This document shows positions 11,509 through 22,975 of a stretch of DNA of 64,000 nt, in pieces. Origin of the DNA: Boletus sp. NGJ (lineage: Eukaryota > Basidiomycota > Agaricomycetes > Boletales > Boletaceae); the NCBI GenBank assembly GCA_019096195.1, contig JAGTXK010000021.1, forward strand, positions 186,001-250,000. The letters run 5' to 3'. Within the stretch, counting starts at the first letter, position 1, and each line of letters starts with the position of its first letter. Position numbers and translations under genes: made by a program. The notes under the pieces are model-generated. The model did not search any database and was not told the origin of the DNA. It saw only the letters and a program-made list of their open reading frames with translations.

Positions 11509-14500
11509 ATGGCTGTTCGTCGTCCTCATCTTCGTGTGTCTCACTCCTTATCTCCAGTAAAATCGTCTGGCGGTGGCAACCCTACTCATTCCACCCTTCC
11601 AGCTACACAGATCAGTCATACAACAGTTGGCACATCATCCACTCAATATACTTTGTGTCAGCCAGACCTTCTCGAGAAGTCCCGCTTTCGTGATTCCAAC
11701 CTTCGTCATCTTTGTCACACCCCACCATATCTTGTACTATCTGGTCGTCAACACCTCTCACAAGGTGTTTTGAATGACCATCATCCACACTCTCCTGTCC
11801 ATGATTCCACAGATCACGCTCAGGACAGCAATACATTCCTTGATACCATTCAGATTTTTGGCAACCTTCCGCCTGTTCGAACATCTGCATCTCAGAAATG
11901 ACAGAATCAATACTGTCGAGTGGTCGCAAGATGTCATCCCAGCCATCCTAAAGCCCTATATGCAATATGTCCGTGTGACTACGTCACTTTCCACCTCTGC
12001 AACTGTAGATGCCATCCATGTCCCACCATGTGATGGAGTCTCGTGTCTTCCTAGACAATTAGAGGTAACATGCTTGTATTTTGATCGTGAGTCGCTTTGT
12101 ATCTTCTTGGTGATATGCTTTATGAACATTCAACCAGGCCTCGAAATCATTACATTGTCCATTTGCTCATGTCGCCCAGCGCCCCTACAACTTGTGGCTC
12201 TTGGCCTCTTTGGTTGTGCACCAGTGTTGCCTTCCCTCGCTGTCGATTTCCATGTACTGGAGTTGGTGAAGGTGTTGTTTGTCCGCATGACACCCAACAT
12301 GTCTGGGTGGACAGAGGCGTTGGAGAGCTTCTTGAATGACCGTGGGTTTAAATTAGCAACAAATGTACGTTGTTTTTTGACATGCCACAACAATTCAGCT
12401 CAATTTTGCCTAGGCTAATCTCAGGGGGCACTCTACAGTACTGCCTAGCACTCGGTCCCCTAGTCCTAGGCACCATTGTGGCCTGGCAGGAGGCATGTAT
12501 CCGCTCAAGTCCTACTAGTCCGTTGATCAACCTGCGCTTGATTACTTGAGGATCGTGGCACTATGTTACCGAGCAGTAGCAAAACCCACAATCCTAGTGA
12601 ATATCTGAGGACACAGTGTCCATTGTGCTTTGGAGGGAAGGGTTGGAGACGCAATTGTGACAGAAACAATGAGTATGTTTCAATTTCATTCATAGTACAA
12701 CTTGCTTATGAATGTTTAGCATTGATCTAATTGTTTGTATTGATGCCTGCTTCACCCAGAAACGTTCATGCAGTGCTTGCAATGATGTCACTCAGGATCT
12801 GCCGAATCCTACTCAGACTATTTTCATATCTGAATGTGATGTCAAAGCCATGGAAACCCGTGTTGAGGAGCATCATGATGTGAATGCAGGTTGGAAGAGA
12901 TTGTGAATGCAGTCTGCAAAGGGAGATGGGTATGAGAATGGCATGAAGATTCCGATGTCTGTTCTCGATGCTTGTGGAGACTCATTTGCTGCTGCTGGTG
13001 AGAAATGCGAGAAGGCCAGCACACGCTATTTTGCTGACACTGGGCTTATGGCAATGCTTTGCCGCCATGACCGTGTGCTATGGCTTGTCAACATGACTTC
13101 TGTGGGAGAAAAACAACATTATGCCCTCACACTCATCCAGCGCCTCTTGGATCACCTTCCTTCGAGACATGTCGGTGGGATTACTCTATGATATTGGCTG
13201 TCAGCTGGAACGGAGTTGCCGGAAATGGGGATTTTTGTCGGAGGCGATTCTCTCCCGCCTTACCTTTGCCATCGCTGTGTTTCATGCATATGGCCATCAG
13301 TGGGCATGTCAAGTCGTTTATCACCCTTGGAAGTGTGTCGGTTTCGGCCTCTCAGATGGAGAAGGATGTGAGCACTTGTGGAGTTTCCTCAAACCCCTCA
13401 TCCCTGTGCTTCGAGTATCTGGGGTCAGTTTAATTATTGTCTCAAGGTCTTCCTCACCACTAACTAATGTCCCTTTGCAGTTTCATCAACGGCTTTTTGT
13501 GCTAGACTCTCAGGTTCGCCACCTGCATGTCAAGTCCCTTGTATGTTTCGGTGATTGGTTGCACCAGCGGTGGATGCATTGTCAGAAGAAAATGGCTGCA
13601 GCTTCTGAGGCACTTGCTTTACTGGAGATTGAGGAATCTGTCCTTCGAGATCAATGGGCAGCCCAGGTTGCTCATCAAACAGCACCTCTAGTTCGTATGT
13701 TGTTCTTACATCCTTCTGTCATATGTTCTTATCTAACTATATGTCATTGTCTGTGCTGCAGGACAGGCAAAGAACAAGGCTGAGGAGGAGATAACCAGGA
13801 GTTCTCGCACTAGAGAAGACCTTAGAGCATCAACAGATCATTATCAATGATCTGGAGCACCAGCTCTCCATGGACAACAGTGGTGATGTCACTGACTTAA
13901 ATATTTGCCTGGTCGAAGCAAGACGAAAGCTGTTGACGACCGCTGCCCTTGTTAAAAAGCGCTGGGCATGGCTTTAGGTGTATCTGATCGTGCCAACCTT
14001 GCTGCACTCAAGCGTAATGTATATTTACAGGTAAGTGTAAGTAAATTGCAAATCATGTAGGGACTGATTGGGTTTGGTGCCAGGTATGTATGAATGCTCG
14101 TGGATTGAAAACTCGCCTACGGGAGAGGCTTTGTCAACGCAAGTTTGAGCTTGAATGATTGGAGCATGCCTACCGCACCACAGTGAATGGTATGTCTGTG
14201 CTATTTACCTTTGGATACTGAAGCTTAATATGCTCTTCATGATGTAGAGAACCAACTACAGGGCAATGTTCAAGCAGCTATCAAGCGACGTGAACCAACC
14301 ATCCTCAAGCTTGTCAGCAATTATAATACTCTTTGCAAACAGCTGTCGACACTCATTGATGGTGGCACAGCACCTCCTGGGGCAGTTGTCCCTCCTAGTA
14401 TATCTCGTGAGGGTATATTTCAGCTGGATGTTGATGATGACATATGGCAAGACATAGGTCTTGATGATGCCATTACTGATCCACCACTTTGGCTTGCTGA

Positions 14501-16255
14501 TGAAGATGTGCGTACTGGTATTCGCCATCTGCTAGAACATGACCGAGTGTGTGGAGGAAGAAGCTAGAGTTTGCCATGAACATTGTATTCTTCAGGAATG
14601 GATGATTTTGGAGTGGAACAATCTCCAGAAAGCAAAAGATAAAGCAGGTGAGTTGTTTACTGCTTTTAATATCTTAAGTGTTATGGTTACAGAAGGGGGT
14701 ACATCTTTTCCTCTCCCCTCACCCTCTGTAGGACTATAGGATGACTTGTTCTTCAACTTAAACCAGGGATTCCCCCACGACACCAACTCAGGCATTGCTC
14801 CATTAGGAACTCCCTTTCTAGGAAGTTACCCGTTTGGTTTGGACACTGCCTTTCTATTTCATTGATATATGTCTTTCATCTCTTTCTGATTTGATCATAG
14901 ACATTGCCTCCTCAGCTGTGTTCTCTCACACACAGCCTCATATTCCAAATCTCCATTTGACTGATGCCTAGATCCTTTATGGTAATCTTTAGTCTGCGAC
15001 TTATGATTACCATATATGATATGAAGCCTACCCTAGATGGGCATGGCCAATATAAAGGGGCGTGGGCTCTTCATGTAACTCTAACCTAGATCTACACTCC
15101 TTCCCATGTAATCTACCAGCTTCTTCTGCTACCAGTTCCACTTCACCTCAGAAGTCTCGCTCTTGCTCTGGAGGTGATTGCCCTTGCACTAGTGATCATC
15201 TTCCTCATCACTGCGCACTTGTATGGCCTCGTTGCCGCCCAAACTCGCTTCTAAAGCTTTGGCAACTCCAACGACCAACAGAGGTTGGTCCGTGCAAGTC
15301 TGGGATTCCGCCACTGGCAACCATCGACAGAGGTCAACCTGTATTGGTCAGGACTCCGCCACTGACCCCGCAAGCCCAGGACTCCACCACTGGCACTAGG
15401 CCATGTAAGCCCAGAGATCTAGTTTCTGGCATCCACATCCAGTCTGCCCTTCTTTCTCAGAGGATTGTGCCACCGTAGGTAAATCTAAGACTTCGCCATT
15501 GGTCGTAGAGGCAACCAGGACACTCTATGTAAAGCTAGCAGCAGTCCCCAGTCAGAGGAATCATTGGGCATCTGGAGGTATTTTCCCCTCAAGTCCTGCT
15601 AGTTCTACAATCAAACAGAGTTGATTATATGGGAATGTGTCACATTGTTACCTGGCGTAACATTAAGAATATTCTTATATCTAACATGTTCTAGATGTGG
15701 ATGAACTATATCAGTTAGATTTGCATGAGGTTGAATTATATAGGCTATATGTCCAGTGGGAGACACAAGTTCGTCATATACCTTGTGCTTGGGCTATGCC
15801 AGATAGCTAGGAGCCCTCAAGTATCACCCTTGGCCACACTGCACTTGTCATGCATCAACCACAGAGTGCCCATGGTAAGTACAAACTTCTGATTGTTATT
15901 GGATTACATGCTCAGTATATCCCTGTTGGATAGTTTCTCATCATACAGAAGTAAAGTTTTTTGCCTGTGAGGTTGAGTGGTTCATGCTCATTTTGTTGCA
16001 AAATATCAGCCTAGTGTGGATGAAGTGGAGGAAAGAGAGTTGACTGAGGAGAAGGAGGAGGAGGAGGAGGAGAGAGAGAGAGGAGGAAATATTGGTGATG
16101 ATGAATTGATGGCAGAAGCTGAGGATGCTGCATTAGCCTATGAGTATCAACTTGATGGGCAAGATGATGACCTGGATGATGATGTGTTCTCTGAGTCCCC
16201 TAGTACCATAGATGATGATGTTTGTACTTTGCCTTCTAAGAGGCTGAAAATCTGA
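11509..16255 (+). pseudogene. KDZ transposase with CxC cysteine cluster
   Basis: The protein starts MAVRRPHLRVSHS. It contains the N-terminal cysteine cluster region (VTCLYFD, then CSCRPAPLQLVALGLFGCAP near 12160-12230), LAVDFHVLELVKVLF, and CPLCFGG near 12613. The RNase-H-fold catalytic core follows: IDACFTQKR (12739-12765), LYDIGCQLERSC (13184-13215), FHAYGHQWACQ (13280-13312) and GLSDGEGCEHLW (13346-13381), with the three acidic residues in the expected places. A coiled-coil-like stretch and an acidic tail with the basic end SKRLKI follow, with a stop at 16253-16255. Frames need joining near 11.85-11.9 kb without a good intron. A shift lies near 13965 and a TGA at 14156-14158 stands where Arg is expected (FELE-stop-LEHAYR). 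One intron is blown up to over 1 kb by a solo LTR. It cuts and pastes the element when intact; this copy looks inactive. Confidence 0.9.
14679..15662. mobile_element. Solo LTR inside an intron of the KDZ transposase
   Basis: The 984-bp insertion starts TGTTATGGTTACAG and ends CTGGCGTAACA, with TG...CA ends and a short inverted TGTTA/TAACA. It is flanked by TTAAG at 14674-14678 and 15663-15667. A TATA-like AATATAAAGG lies near 15050. No coding or primer site is present, so it is a solo LTR, probably left by recombination of a Gypsy-type element. It lies between the donor GTGAGT at 14648 and the acceptor before VDELYQLDLHEV near 15693. Confidence 0.85.
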
Positions 16256-16319
16256 ACATACTTTGCTTTTCATCCAGTCTTGTTATTGCAATTCTTTAGC
16301 CCCAGCTCCATCTTCAGCA

Positions 16320-16560
16320 GCATTTGGGAATTCCCTCTGCCATCTCCAGTAACCATGGGGAATTCCCAAAGGTAGTTGGGAATTCCCTCTGCACATTCCT
16401 AGTAAGCATAGGGAATTCCCATCTCGCCGTTGGGAATTCCCTCTGCCATCTCTAGTAATCACAGGGAATTCCCATCTCCACATCCAGTAATCATGGGGAA
16501 TTCCCTCTACCATCTGCAGTAATCATGGAGAATTCCCAATGGCTTTGGGGAATTCCCACC
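16320..16560. repeat. Right subterminal array of GGGAATTCCC
   Basis: About nine copies of GGGAATTCCC or near versions occur in 240 bp, mirroring 3160-3420. A few further copies (near 17188, 17215 and 17300) lie within the terminal repeat itself. Confidence 0.85.
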
Positions 16561-17390
16561 TCCCCCATCCTTATCAAATTCAACAGTCAAGCTACCCCAT
16601 TTCATAGCCCACTATGCATTACATATCACACAACCCCAGCCATGTTTATTATATTTAGTGTATCACTTACTAGTTTGCCTGTCCTAAGTACCCCCCATCC
16701 TCATCAAATTCAACAGTCAAGCTACTCCATTTCATAGCCTACTATACATTATATATTACACAACTTCAGCTGTGTATTATATTTATGTAGTATATCACTT
16801 ACTAGTTTGCCTGTCCTAAGTACCCCCCATCCTCATCAAATCCAACAGTCAAGCTACCCCATTTCATAGTACATGCTTTGAGAACAAAACCTCATTTCTC
16901 AATAACTTTTGCTATTCTGTAAGTAACCCCAATCTCATTAAATTCAATAGTCAAGCTATCTCATTTCATAGCATATGCTTTGCAGAGGATAAAAATTTAT
17001 TCTGCCCTTATTTTCTCTACTGTGGAGAACAATTACCATCTCTGCTGAGTCCTATAAAAGGCTTTTTATCTTGATTTCAAATGAATAATTGATCTCTTTA
17101 TTAGTACAAGAAATCCCTTCAAGTTCTAAATTATGACATATTACATTTTCAATAAAGCATAGCAGGACCCCTAACACCCTGTCAATATGGGAATTCTCTT
17201 TTCCCTTCAGGCACTGGGAATTCCTTTTGGAAACTGCTCTGGGAAAACCAACCTGTTTTCTAATAAAGGCCCTTAATCATTCATGTTGCCCATATTATTG
17301 GGAATTCCCTGATTCTAGGCATCTCATAGGTCCAACCCTCTAGTGGGAGAGATGGACCTATGAGGTACCCCTGGGAGGGTGACTGAAGTG
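16555..17390 (-). repeat. Right terminal inverted repeat of the KDZ transposon
   Basis: This is the inverted counterpart of 2459-3165 and ends GGGAGGGTGACTGAAGTG. It contains four copies of the AAATTCAACAGTCAAGCTA-type unit against three at the left end. Confidence 0.9.
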
Positions 17391-17398
17391 TCCCATCC
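17391..17398. repeat. Right target site duplication of the KDZ transposon (TCCCATCC)
   Basis: This is the second copy of the direct repeat at 2451-2458. Confidence 0.93.
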
Positions 17399-19569
17399 AA
17401 TACTTTGGTAGGTGTTCAGTTTTTCAGCCAAACAATGTGTCATGCTGCTTCATGCCATAAAAATTTAGACATGCCACTAGCATGGAGTAGAGTGTGGACG
17501 TGCTCCAAAATTGTTTGATTGAGCTATTCTGTGACTCCATTGTGCTGCGGTGTGTTGGATGCAGTAAAATGTTGCAGGGTTCCCTGCTGCTGTAGGTATA
17601 GTACGAATTTGTGGCCTTGGTACTCGCCGCCTCGATCTAAATGTAACATCTTTACTTTTGCAGTGAGCTGGCAGTCCAACCAGGTCTCAAAACCCTTGTA
17701 GGCTTCGAAAGTCTCACACTTCTGACACAATACATACAGGTAGGTGAGTCGGAAGTGGTCATCTGTGAAGCTGACATAGTATCATTTGTTTCATAGGGTA
17801 GAAATTGGTGCTGGTCCCTAGACATCCGACCAGACTAGATTGCCAACAGCAGATGCACACTCCCCCTGCCACTCCTTCATGATTGGCTTCCAAGTTGCCT
17901 TTGCATATATGCACAACTCACAAAAAGTGCCCTTATCTTTTGTCAGGTTGAATTTTAGTCCACTAACCAACCCATTTTCAGCAAGCCATTGTACAGCAGA
18001 TGGCACAATGTGGCCAAAATGATTGTGTGATTCCATTACTATGACCATTTCAATGGTGGCATGTGCAAACTCCTCCTAGTCATACACCACACAGTAAAGT
18101 CCTTTCGAGGTGCACGGAATTTTTCCAATCATTTCTCCATCTGATCCTTTGACCATGCAGTATCCTCCTGTGAATGTGCTTGAGAAACCAAGTTCATTGA
18201 GCTGACCAATCAACACAAGTGTATATCCAACTTTGGGTGAAAATAGCACTTCGGTAAGACACAATTTCAATATGTCATACCTATTCAGGACTTCTATAAT
18301 CATGTTGCCAACTCCAGTGGCAGAAAACAGCTGTTTATTTGCAGCAGTAAGTGATTTGGGTGTGATTGGGGTGATTGATTTGAACTGAGCATGATAAGGG
18401 GATATGTGGCACGTTGTTCCAGAATCGTACAATTCCACTCAGCAGATGTTATCAGTGGTGTCACTGACTTCCATTGCAGTTTCACCATTATCCAGGTGAG
18501 TTGTCTCGTCGATGACTTTGTCGTCTGACAGATCATCCTCCTCTGCTAGCGAAAACCAATCATCTGTGTTAAGGTCTCCACCATCTGACATGTCCATTTC
18601 ATCATCTGACAATTCAGACATCAGCTTTGACAGCTTGTCATCATCCTCACTTAGGGAATCGGAAACTCCGAAGACTCCATCATTGGAATCAGAGTCAGCA
18701 ACTACATTGGCTACATTGGTGGGTCCCTTCTCCTTCTCTCCTGATTTGTTGTGGTATGGTGACAGGTGCTTGTCCGACCCACATATCCAGCAGGTGTATG
18801 GTTTTTGACCAGCATTTCCACCTCTCCCAGTGGTTCCCCTGCCTCGGGCAGATGATTCCAAGGTAAGTAACAGTGCGACATCTTTGTCTTTTGAATCTCT
18901 GTTGTTTTTCACAGAGTATTGGACTTTCTGACAATCAGCCTCCTCTGCAACAATAGAGATCAGGATGTCAGGTGACAACATCTTCGTTTGGCTATATAGC
19001 TGAGTGGTGCCAAGGTAGATTGAGGCGAAGTTGGCAAGGGAATTGGGGAGGGACTTGATGATGGTGGATCAGTAATCCTTCTCATTGATTGTGACGCCGA
19101 CAGCCACTAACTCTTCTCATTTGGTTCTTAGGCCATCCAGGAATTGGCAAACATCGCCACCCTTCAACAATTTCAATTCAAGGAATTCCATATGAAGGTC
19201 GATCTGAGCATAAGCCCCTTTTTCCATGTATTCCTTGCTAACCTCTTTCCACATCTCTGCTGCACTCAACAGAGAGCAGATATGCAATGCAGTTGAATCA
19301 GGGATTCATTGGGTAAGCAAATTTTTGGCCATCTTTTCATCTTTCTTCCACTTCGCTAAGGCAGCTGTCTCACCAGCTGTCGGGGTAGGCTAGGACATTG
19401 TTGGTTCCACTGATGTTCCATCCAGGTGCTCCCATAAGTCCTTTGCGTCTACAGCCATCTGAAAGTGAAAAAGAAAGATTGCCCAGTTGAACCCATTGAT
19501 CTCAAGCTTGGGCACATTGCTCAGCAAAGTATCAAGGGTAAGAGGTGCATTCGTTGTCATAGCTTCAGA
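17399..19569 (-). pseudogene. Copia gag, protease and integrase N-terminal part
   Basis: Gag starts near 19563 (MTTNAPLTLDTLLSNV...NWAIFLFHFQMAV). It continues in broken frames to a zinc knuckle CWICGSDKHLSPYH near 18790, where the usual last Cys is His. An acidic linker follows, then the protease motif LYDSGTT near 18430 and the pre-integrase domain with HNHFGHI...CELCIYAK near 17900-18030. The integrase core has LHLDRGGEY near 17640 and NTPQHNGVTE near 17530. The frame is then cut by the KDZ insertion at 17398 and resumes at 2450. In-frame stops include TGA at 18439-18441 before VELYDSG and a TAG near 18076. Confidence 0.9.
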
Positions 19570-19572
19570 GAA

Positions 19573-19587
19573 GCAGGGCTCATAACC
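19573..19587 (-). other. Primer binding site for a half-tRNA-iMet primer
   Basis: The plus strand GCAGGGCTCATAACC equals the anticodon stem-loop of initiator tRNA-Met (CAU anticodon), as I recall the yeast sequence. The minus strand, which is the retroelement sense, carries the complement three bases after the LTR end. Drosophila copia and yeast Ty5 are known to prime from an internal cut of tRNA-iMet, so this element probably does likewise. Confidence 0.85.
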
Positions 19588-19590
19588 TAA

Positions 19591-20028
19591 TGAGTTCAAG
19601 CAAAGTCAGGACACCACGCACTCTGGGCACATCTGTGTGATAAGGTCTCAGTCATTGCACTTCGGGCAGACAGACTGTGTATTTACCTGTGTGATAAGGT
19701 CTATGTACATAGTGATTAAACATGGTTTATGTAGGTATTGAGTGGTAACTGCTTACCTCAGTCATTGCACTTCGGGCAGACAGACTGAGGTGTTGTTCTG
19801 AATACATTGAGTTTATATACAAAGGGTAAGAACAATGAAGGAGAAGTATCGTATGGCATCGAGTCGGCAAATGGACGCGGCGAGCATAGGGAATGAAGAA
19901 TTACGTAGTAGAAATGTATACCGCACGGTGTCGCAGTGCCTCAGCACTTTCCGTGCTCCCGGTTGATATGCGGGTGACATGGTGACGTTTCACTGTGCGG
20001 CTGAGCGCGTGCTTGCTTGATTTCAACA
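19591..20028 (-). repeat. Copia 5' LTR, complete (438 bp)
   Basis: On the minus strand it runs TGTTGAAATCAAGC ... TTGAACTCA, followed by the primer binding site. Its outer 99 bp match positions 1-99. It holds two copies of a CAGTCATTGCACTTCGGGCA word (near 19651 and 19760). The second lies in a perfect 8-bp hairpin, CCTCAGTC...GACTGAGG (19757-19790). Confidence 0.9.
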
Positions 20029-22975
20029 CCCTAAACCCCAACGACTTTTACCAGACCGTCTATCAACGGATTGCCTCATCAGGATCGCGGCAGCCTCATA
20101 GACGGGCTGGTCACCAGATTACGGCTAGCTCCCTATCGGCGGACAGACCTGTGGTGTCGTTCGCTGTGTCGTAAGAGCGGCGATCAGTCGTCTCCAACGT
20201 TGGTAACGCAGAGACGAATGCAACGCAGAGGACAAGAACACTGAACATGCACGTCGGTCAATGTGACGACGACGGACGAGACCCAAAGAACATACCTGAG
20301 TTTGGCGAACATATCAGGGGATGAAATGCGAGATGGGTAGATCGTAAGAGCGAACAATTGAGGTATGAGTTGTCTGAAGGATGAGTGAAGAACCTAGCTG
20401 GTTTTTATACCTGAGTGGTTGCTCCAGCGATAAGGAAAATGATATTATTTTGTTCCACCTTCTGACGTGTACACTGTACAGCATCTCAATGCGATGCTTG
20501 CGACGCGACTGGACTCGAACACAAACCGATTTCCTCGATGCGGTCGTTGACATCGGATGTGGGTCGGGAAGTACAGGTTTTGATGAGATGGAGGTCGCTT
20601 ACAAGCCGTATGAAACAGGGTGTTCGCTTCTGTGGGTAGGCTGTTCGCCGTTGTTATTCCGCTGGCTGGGATTTTACCGACCATGGTTGTGGTCCCCCTG
20701 GACGAACGAGATTATGAGAACAACAAGGAGCTTGAAGCTACTAATTCTCCGAGTCCTCTTGCACGAAGGTCGTTTGCCTACTACCCTGCGAGCACACCGG
20801 CTTGCGCTGCAGTGCCCATCTGCCAACCTAGCCGATCGGGGCAACTCATAATTCCGAGTCGGTTCCTGAGCGGTCATGTTATGGGGAATACTGTATGTAG
20901 GTAACAGGCACAACGTTTGGCAGATCCATAAAAACTCATCTGTACCTTGGATATCATCAGACTGTGGGTCATTATTCCTCGCATTGCACATCGTCCCGCG
21001 TCGTCTCACTATTCATACGCAAGCCTGCAAGGTGCGGTATTCGACTGCGTTGAATCAACAACATCTAAATTTACTTCTACTTCAAACGTACGCCATACTC
21101 CGATATGACGTTCGGTAAAGACGGCGAAACGACGTCAAGGAACTTGATGATGATATATGATACAAGAGCGGCGACATATGCTCGGCTAGGTTGGCAGATG
21201 GGCCACCGCAGCGCAAGTCAGTTCTGTTTGATAGTTCTTACTAACTAGGTAAATGACCTGTGCGCCACATAGCTACTGTATATAGGCCGCTTACTCACTC
21301 AGTTACACTCAGTATCCTGCAAACCCAGTCAACCCATTGGGGACCCCGGATGGTTGTTCCTTGCTACAGTATGTGTGTTTGCCTGGCGTCCATCCTCACG
21401 AGTACTGTGTTATTGCAAACACCTTGGGGTCCTGGAGGAAGAACCACTCGAGGTAACATGAAATCGACTACACTACAAAAAGTAGGTCCCCACTGACGGC
21501 ACCACTCTGCTGAATATTGCGCGTCTACGAGGGTGATTGATCGATGGCTATGTTGGGTTGTTTCGTGTCTGCGACAGTGGTCTTTCTGGTGCCCACTTGC
21601 CATGGGAATCATGCGACCGAGAGCTCATGATAATGAGCACCTTGAAAACGAATCCAAGCGAGCTTCACCTGTCCTTGTTCATTAGATTCGATGCTATTTA
21701 GCCCAACTCGATGAGAATACATTCATGGAGCGTTTGAAAAAAGGGGGGATACAAGGGTGTACACATCCCCAGGGAGGAGGCCACACGAAAACGTCGACGG
21801 TCACCTCGGTGACAGTATACTTGCGATGAGTTGTACTTATGTCCGACGTTCCCCACGCTGATCATCTTGTCTCGTTTTGTCGCCGCTTATCCTCTGCGGC
21901 ATGCAACCCATCTCAAATTAGCACTTGCGAGGCTATACAATACTCGGACGCAAACCGATTTCTGGATTGTGTTGACATCGGCGGGGATTCAGTGGTACAG
22001 GTTTTGATAACTGACGATGAAGTTGGCTTACAAACACCATGTTTCAAGTTGTTGTTTTTGGGGTGGTGAGATGTTGTTTTGCTGCCTGGGATTCTTGAGA
22101 AAGGTTAGGAGATTAACCGTATCGTCGGAGCGCCTACCATCTGGACGAAACACATCGCCACGTCCAGAACCGATTGAAAGTGGATGAGAACCACAAGGAG
22201 CACGTATTTGGCTGAGATGAACTGACAACACATCCACTGAGTGAATTAAAAAAAAGGGGGATAAACATATTCCTAGCGAGGAGGCCACACGAATGAAAAC
22301 TCGACGGTCACCTCGAAGTTGTGTTCATGTCCGACGAGCTGAGGTCGATGTCGTCCGCGCTGATAATAAAGGGAATGGGCACAGTGGGCCATAACATTTC
22401 TGTTGGAATTCGGGATGCAGGACCATGCAGCGAGAACAATAACAAAAGGTGTTGTGTGAGCTCCATGAAACACGTAGGAAAGAGAAAAATACATCATGTG
22501 GAGAGGGATGCGACGTGATTATGTAAGCCTACGGTGGCAACTATATGAGTTCATGTAGCATCGCACGCATTTAAACGAATTGGTGCGTACGTCCGTTGGG
22601 TGAGTAGCAGCGGCCGATGTCTTAGAGTCGTCAGCAAGATTCGCGTGGAAGAAATCTCTTCAGTTCAGCTTGATTCGTGGACCTTCTCACTGAAGTTTTA
22701 TGCAGCTCCGAGTCAGCATAAACTTCATCTTGAAGATAGCGCCTTCATCCAAAAATGGAAGACCAATTCTTATCGGAAAAGACAGAGAAGAAGACGCAAA
22801 AAGGGGAGTCGGGTTCCTTCCACAACTGCAATGGTACTGGAAGAGATTTACTTTCCGCGTGGAGGAGGAACCACTGAGTCTGACACCACTTGGGTGAAAC
22901 CTATTGCCAAATGGACTGCGATATATTTGCTACATATCCAGTAAGTGGCCTGATTGTTGCAAAGGATTGAATATA
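20029..22975. repeat. Gene-poor stretch with diverged duplications
   Basis: No convincing gene is seen. A segment near 20520-20730 resembles 21950-22210 (shared word GCAAACCGATTTC and following text). A second pair is 21735-21860 and 22245-22370 (shared GAGGAGGCCACACGAA and CTCGACGGTCACCTCG types). A roughly 40-bp inverted pair lies at 20800-20840 and 21180-21220. These look like old repeat copies of unknown origin. Confidence 0.5.

Larger units (their letters stand above)
2459..17390 (+). mobile_element. KDZ-superfamily DNA transposon inserted in Copia
   Basis: The 14,932-bp element begins ACTTCAGTCACCCTCCCAGG and ends with its inverted copy, and is flanked by TCCCATCC. Inside are long terminal inverted repeats, subterminal arrays of GGGAATTCCC, a minus-strand companion gene (3557-7078), a 0.9-kb inverted repeat, a plus-strand companion gene (9059-11182) and the KDZ transposase (11509-16255). 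KDZ elements are known from fungi, where they are large and often carry extra genes. Frame breaks and an LTR insertion in the transposase suggest that this copy is no longer autonomous. Confidence 0.93.

Noticed and set aside
3557-16255. A TET/JBP dioxygenase gene as KDZ cargo
   Set aside because: Such genes are known in fungal KDZ elements. I looked for an HxD...H iron-binding pattern with the usual surroundings in genes A and B and did not find it.
2459-17390. CRISPR-like array from the regular short palindromes
   Set aside because: Spacing is irregular, repeats are 10 bp, and the genome is eukaryotic.
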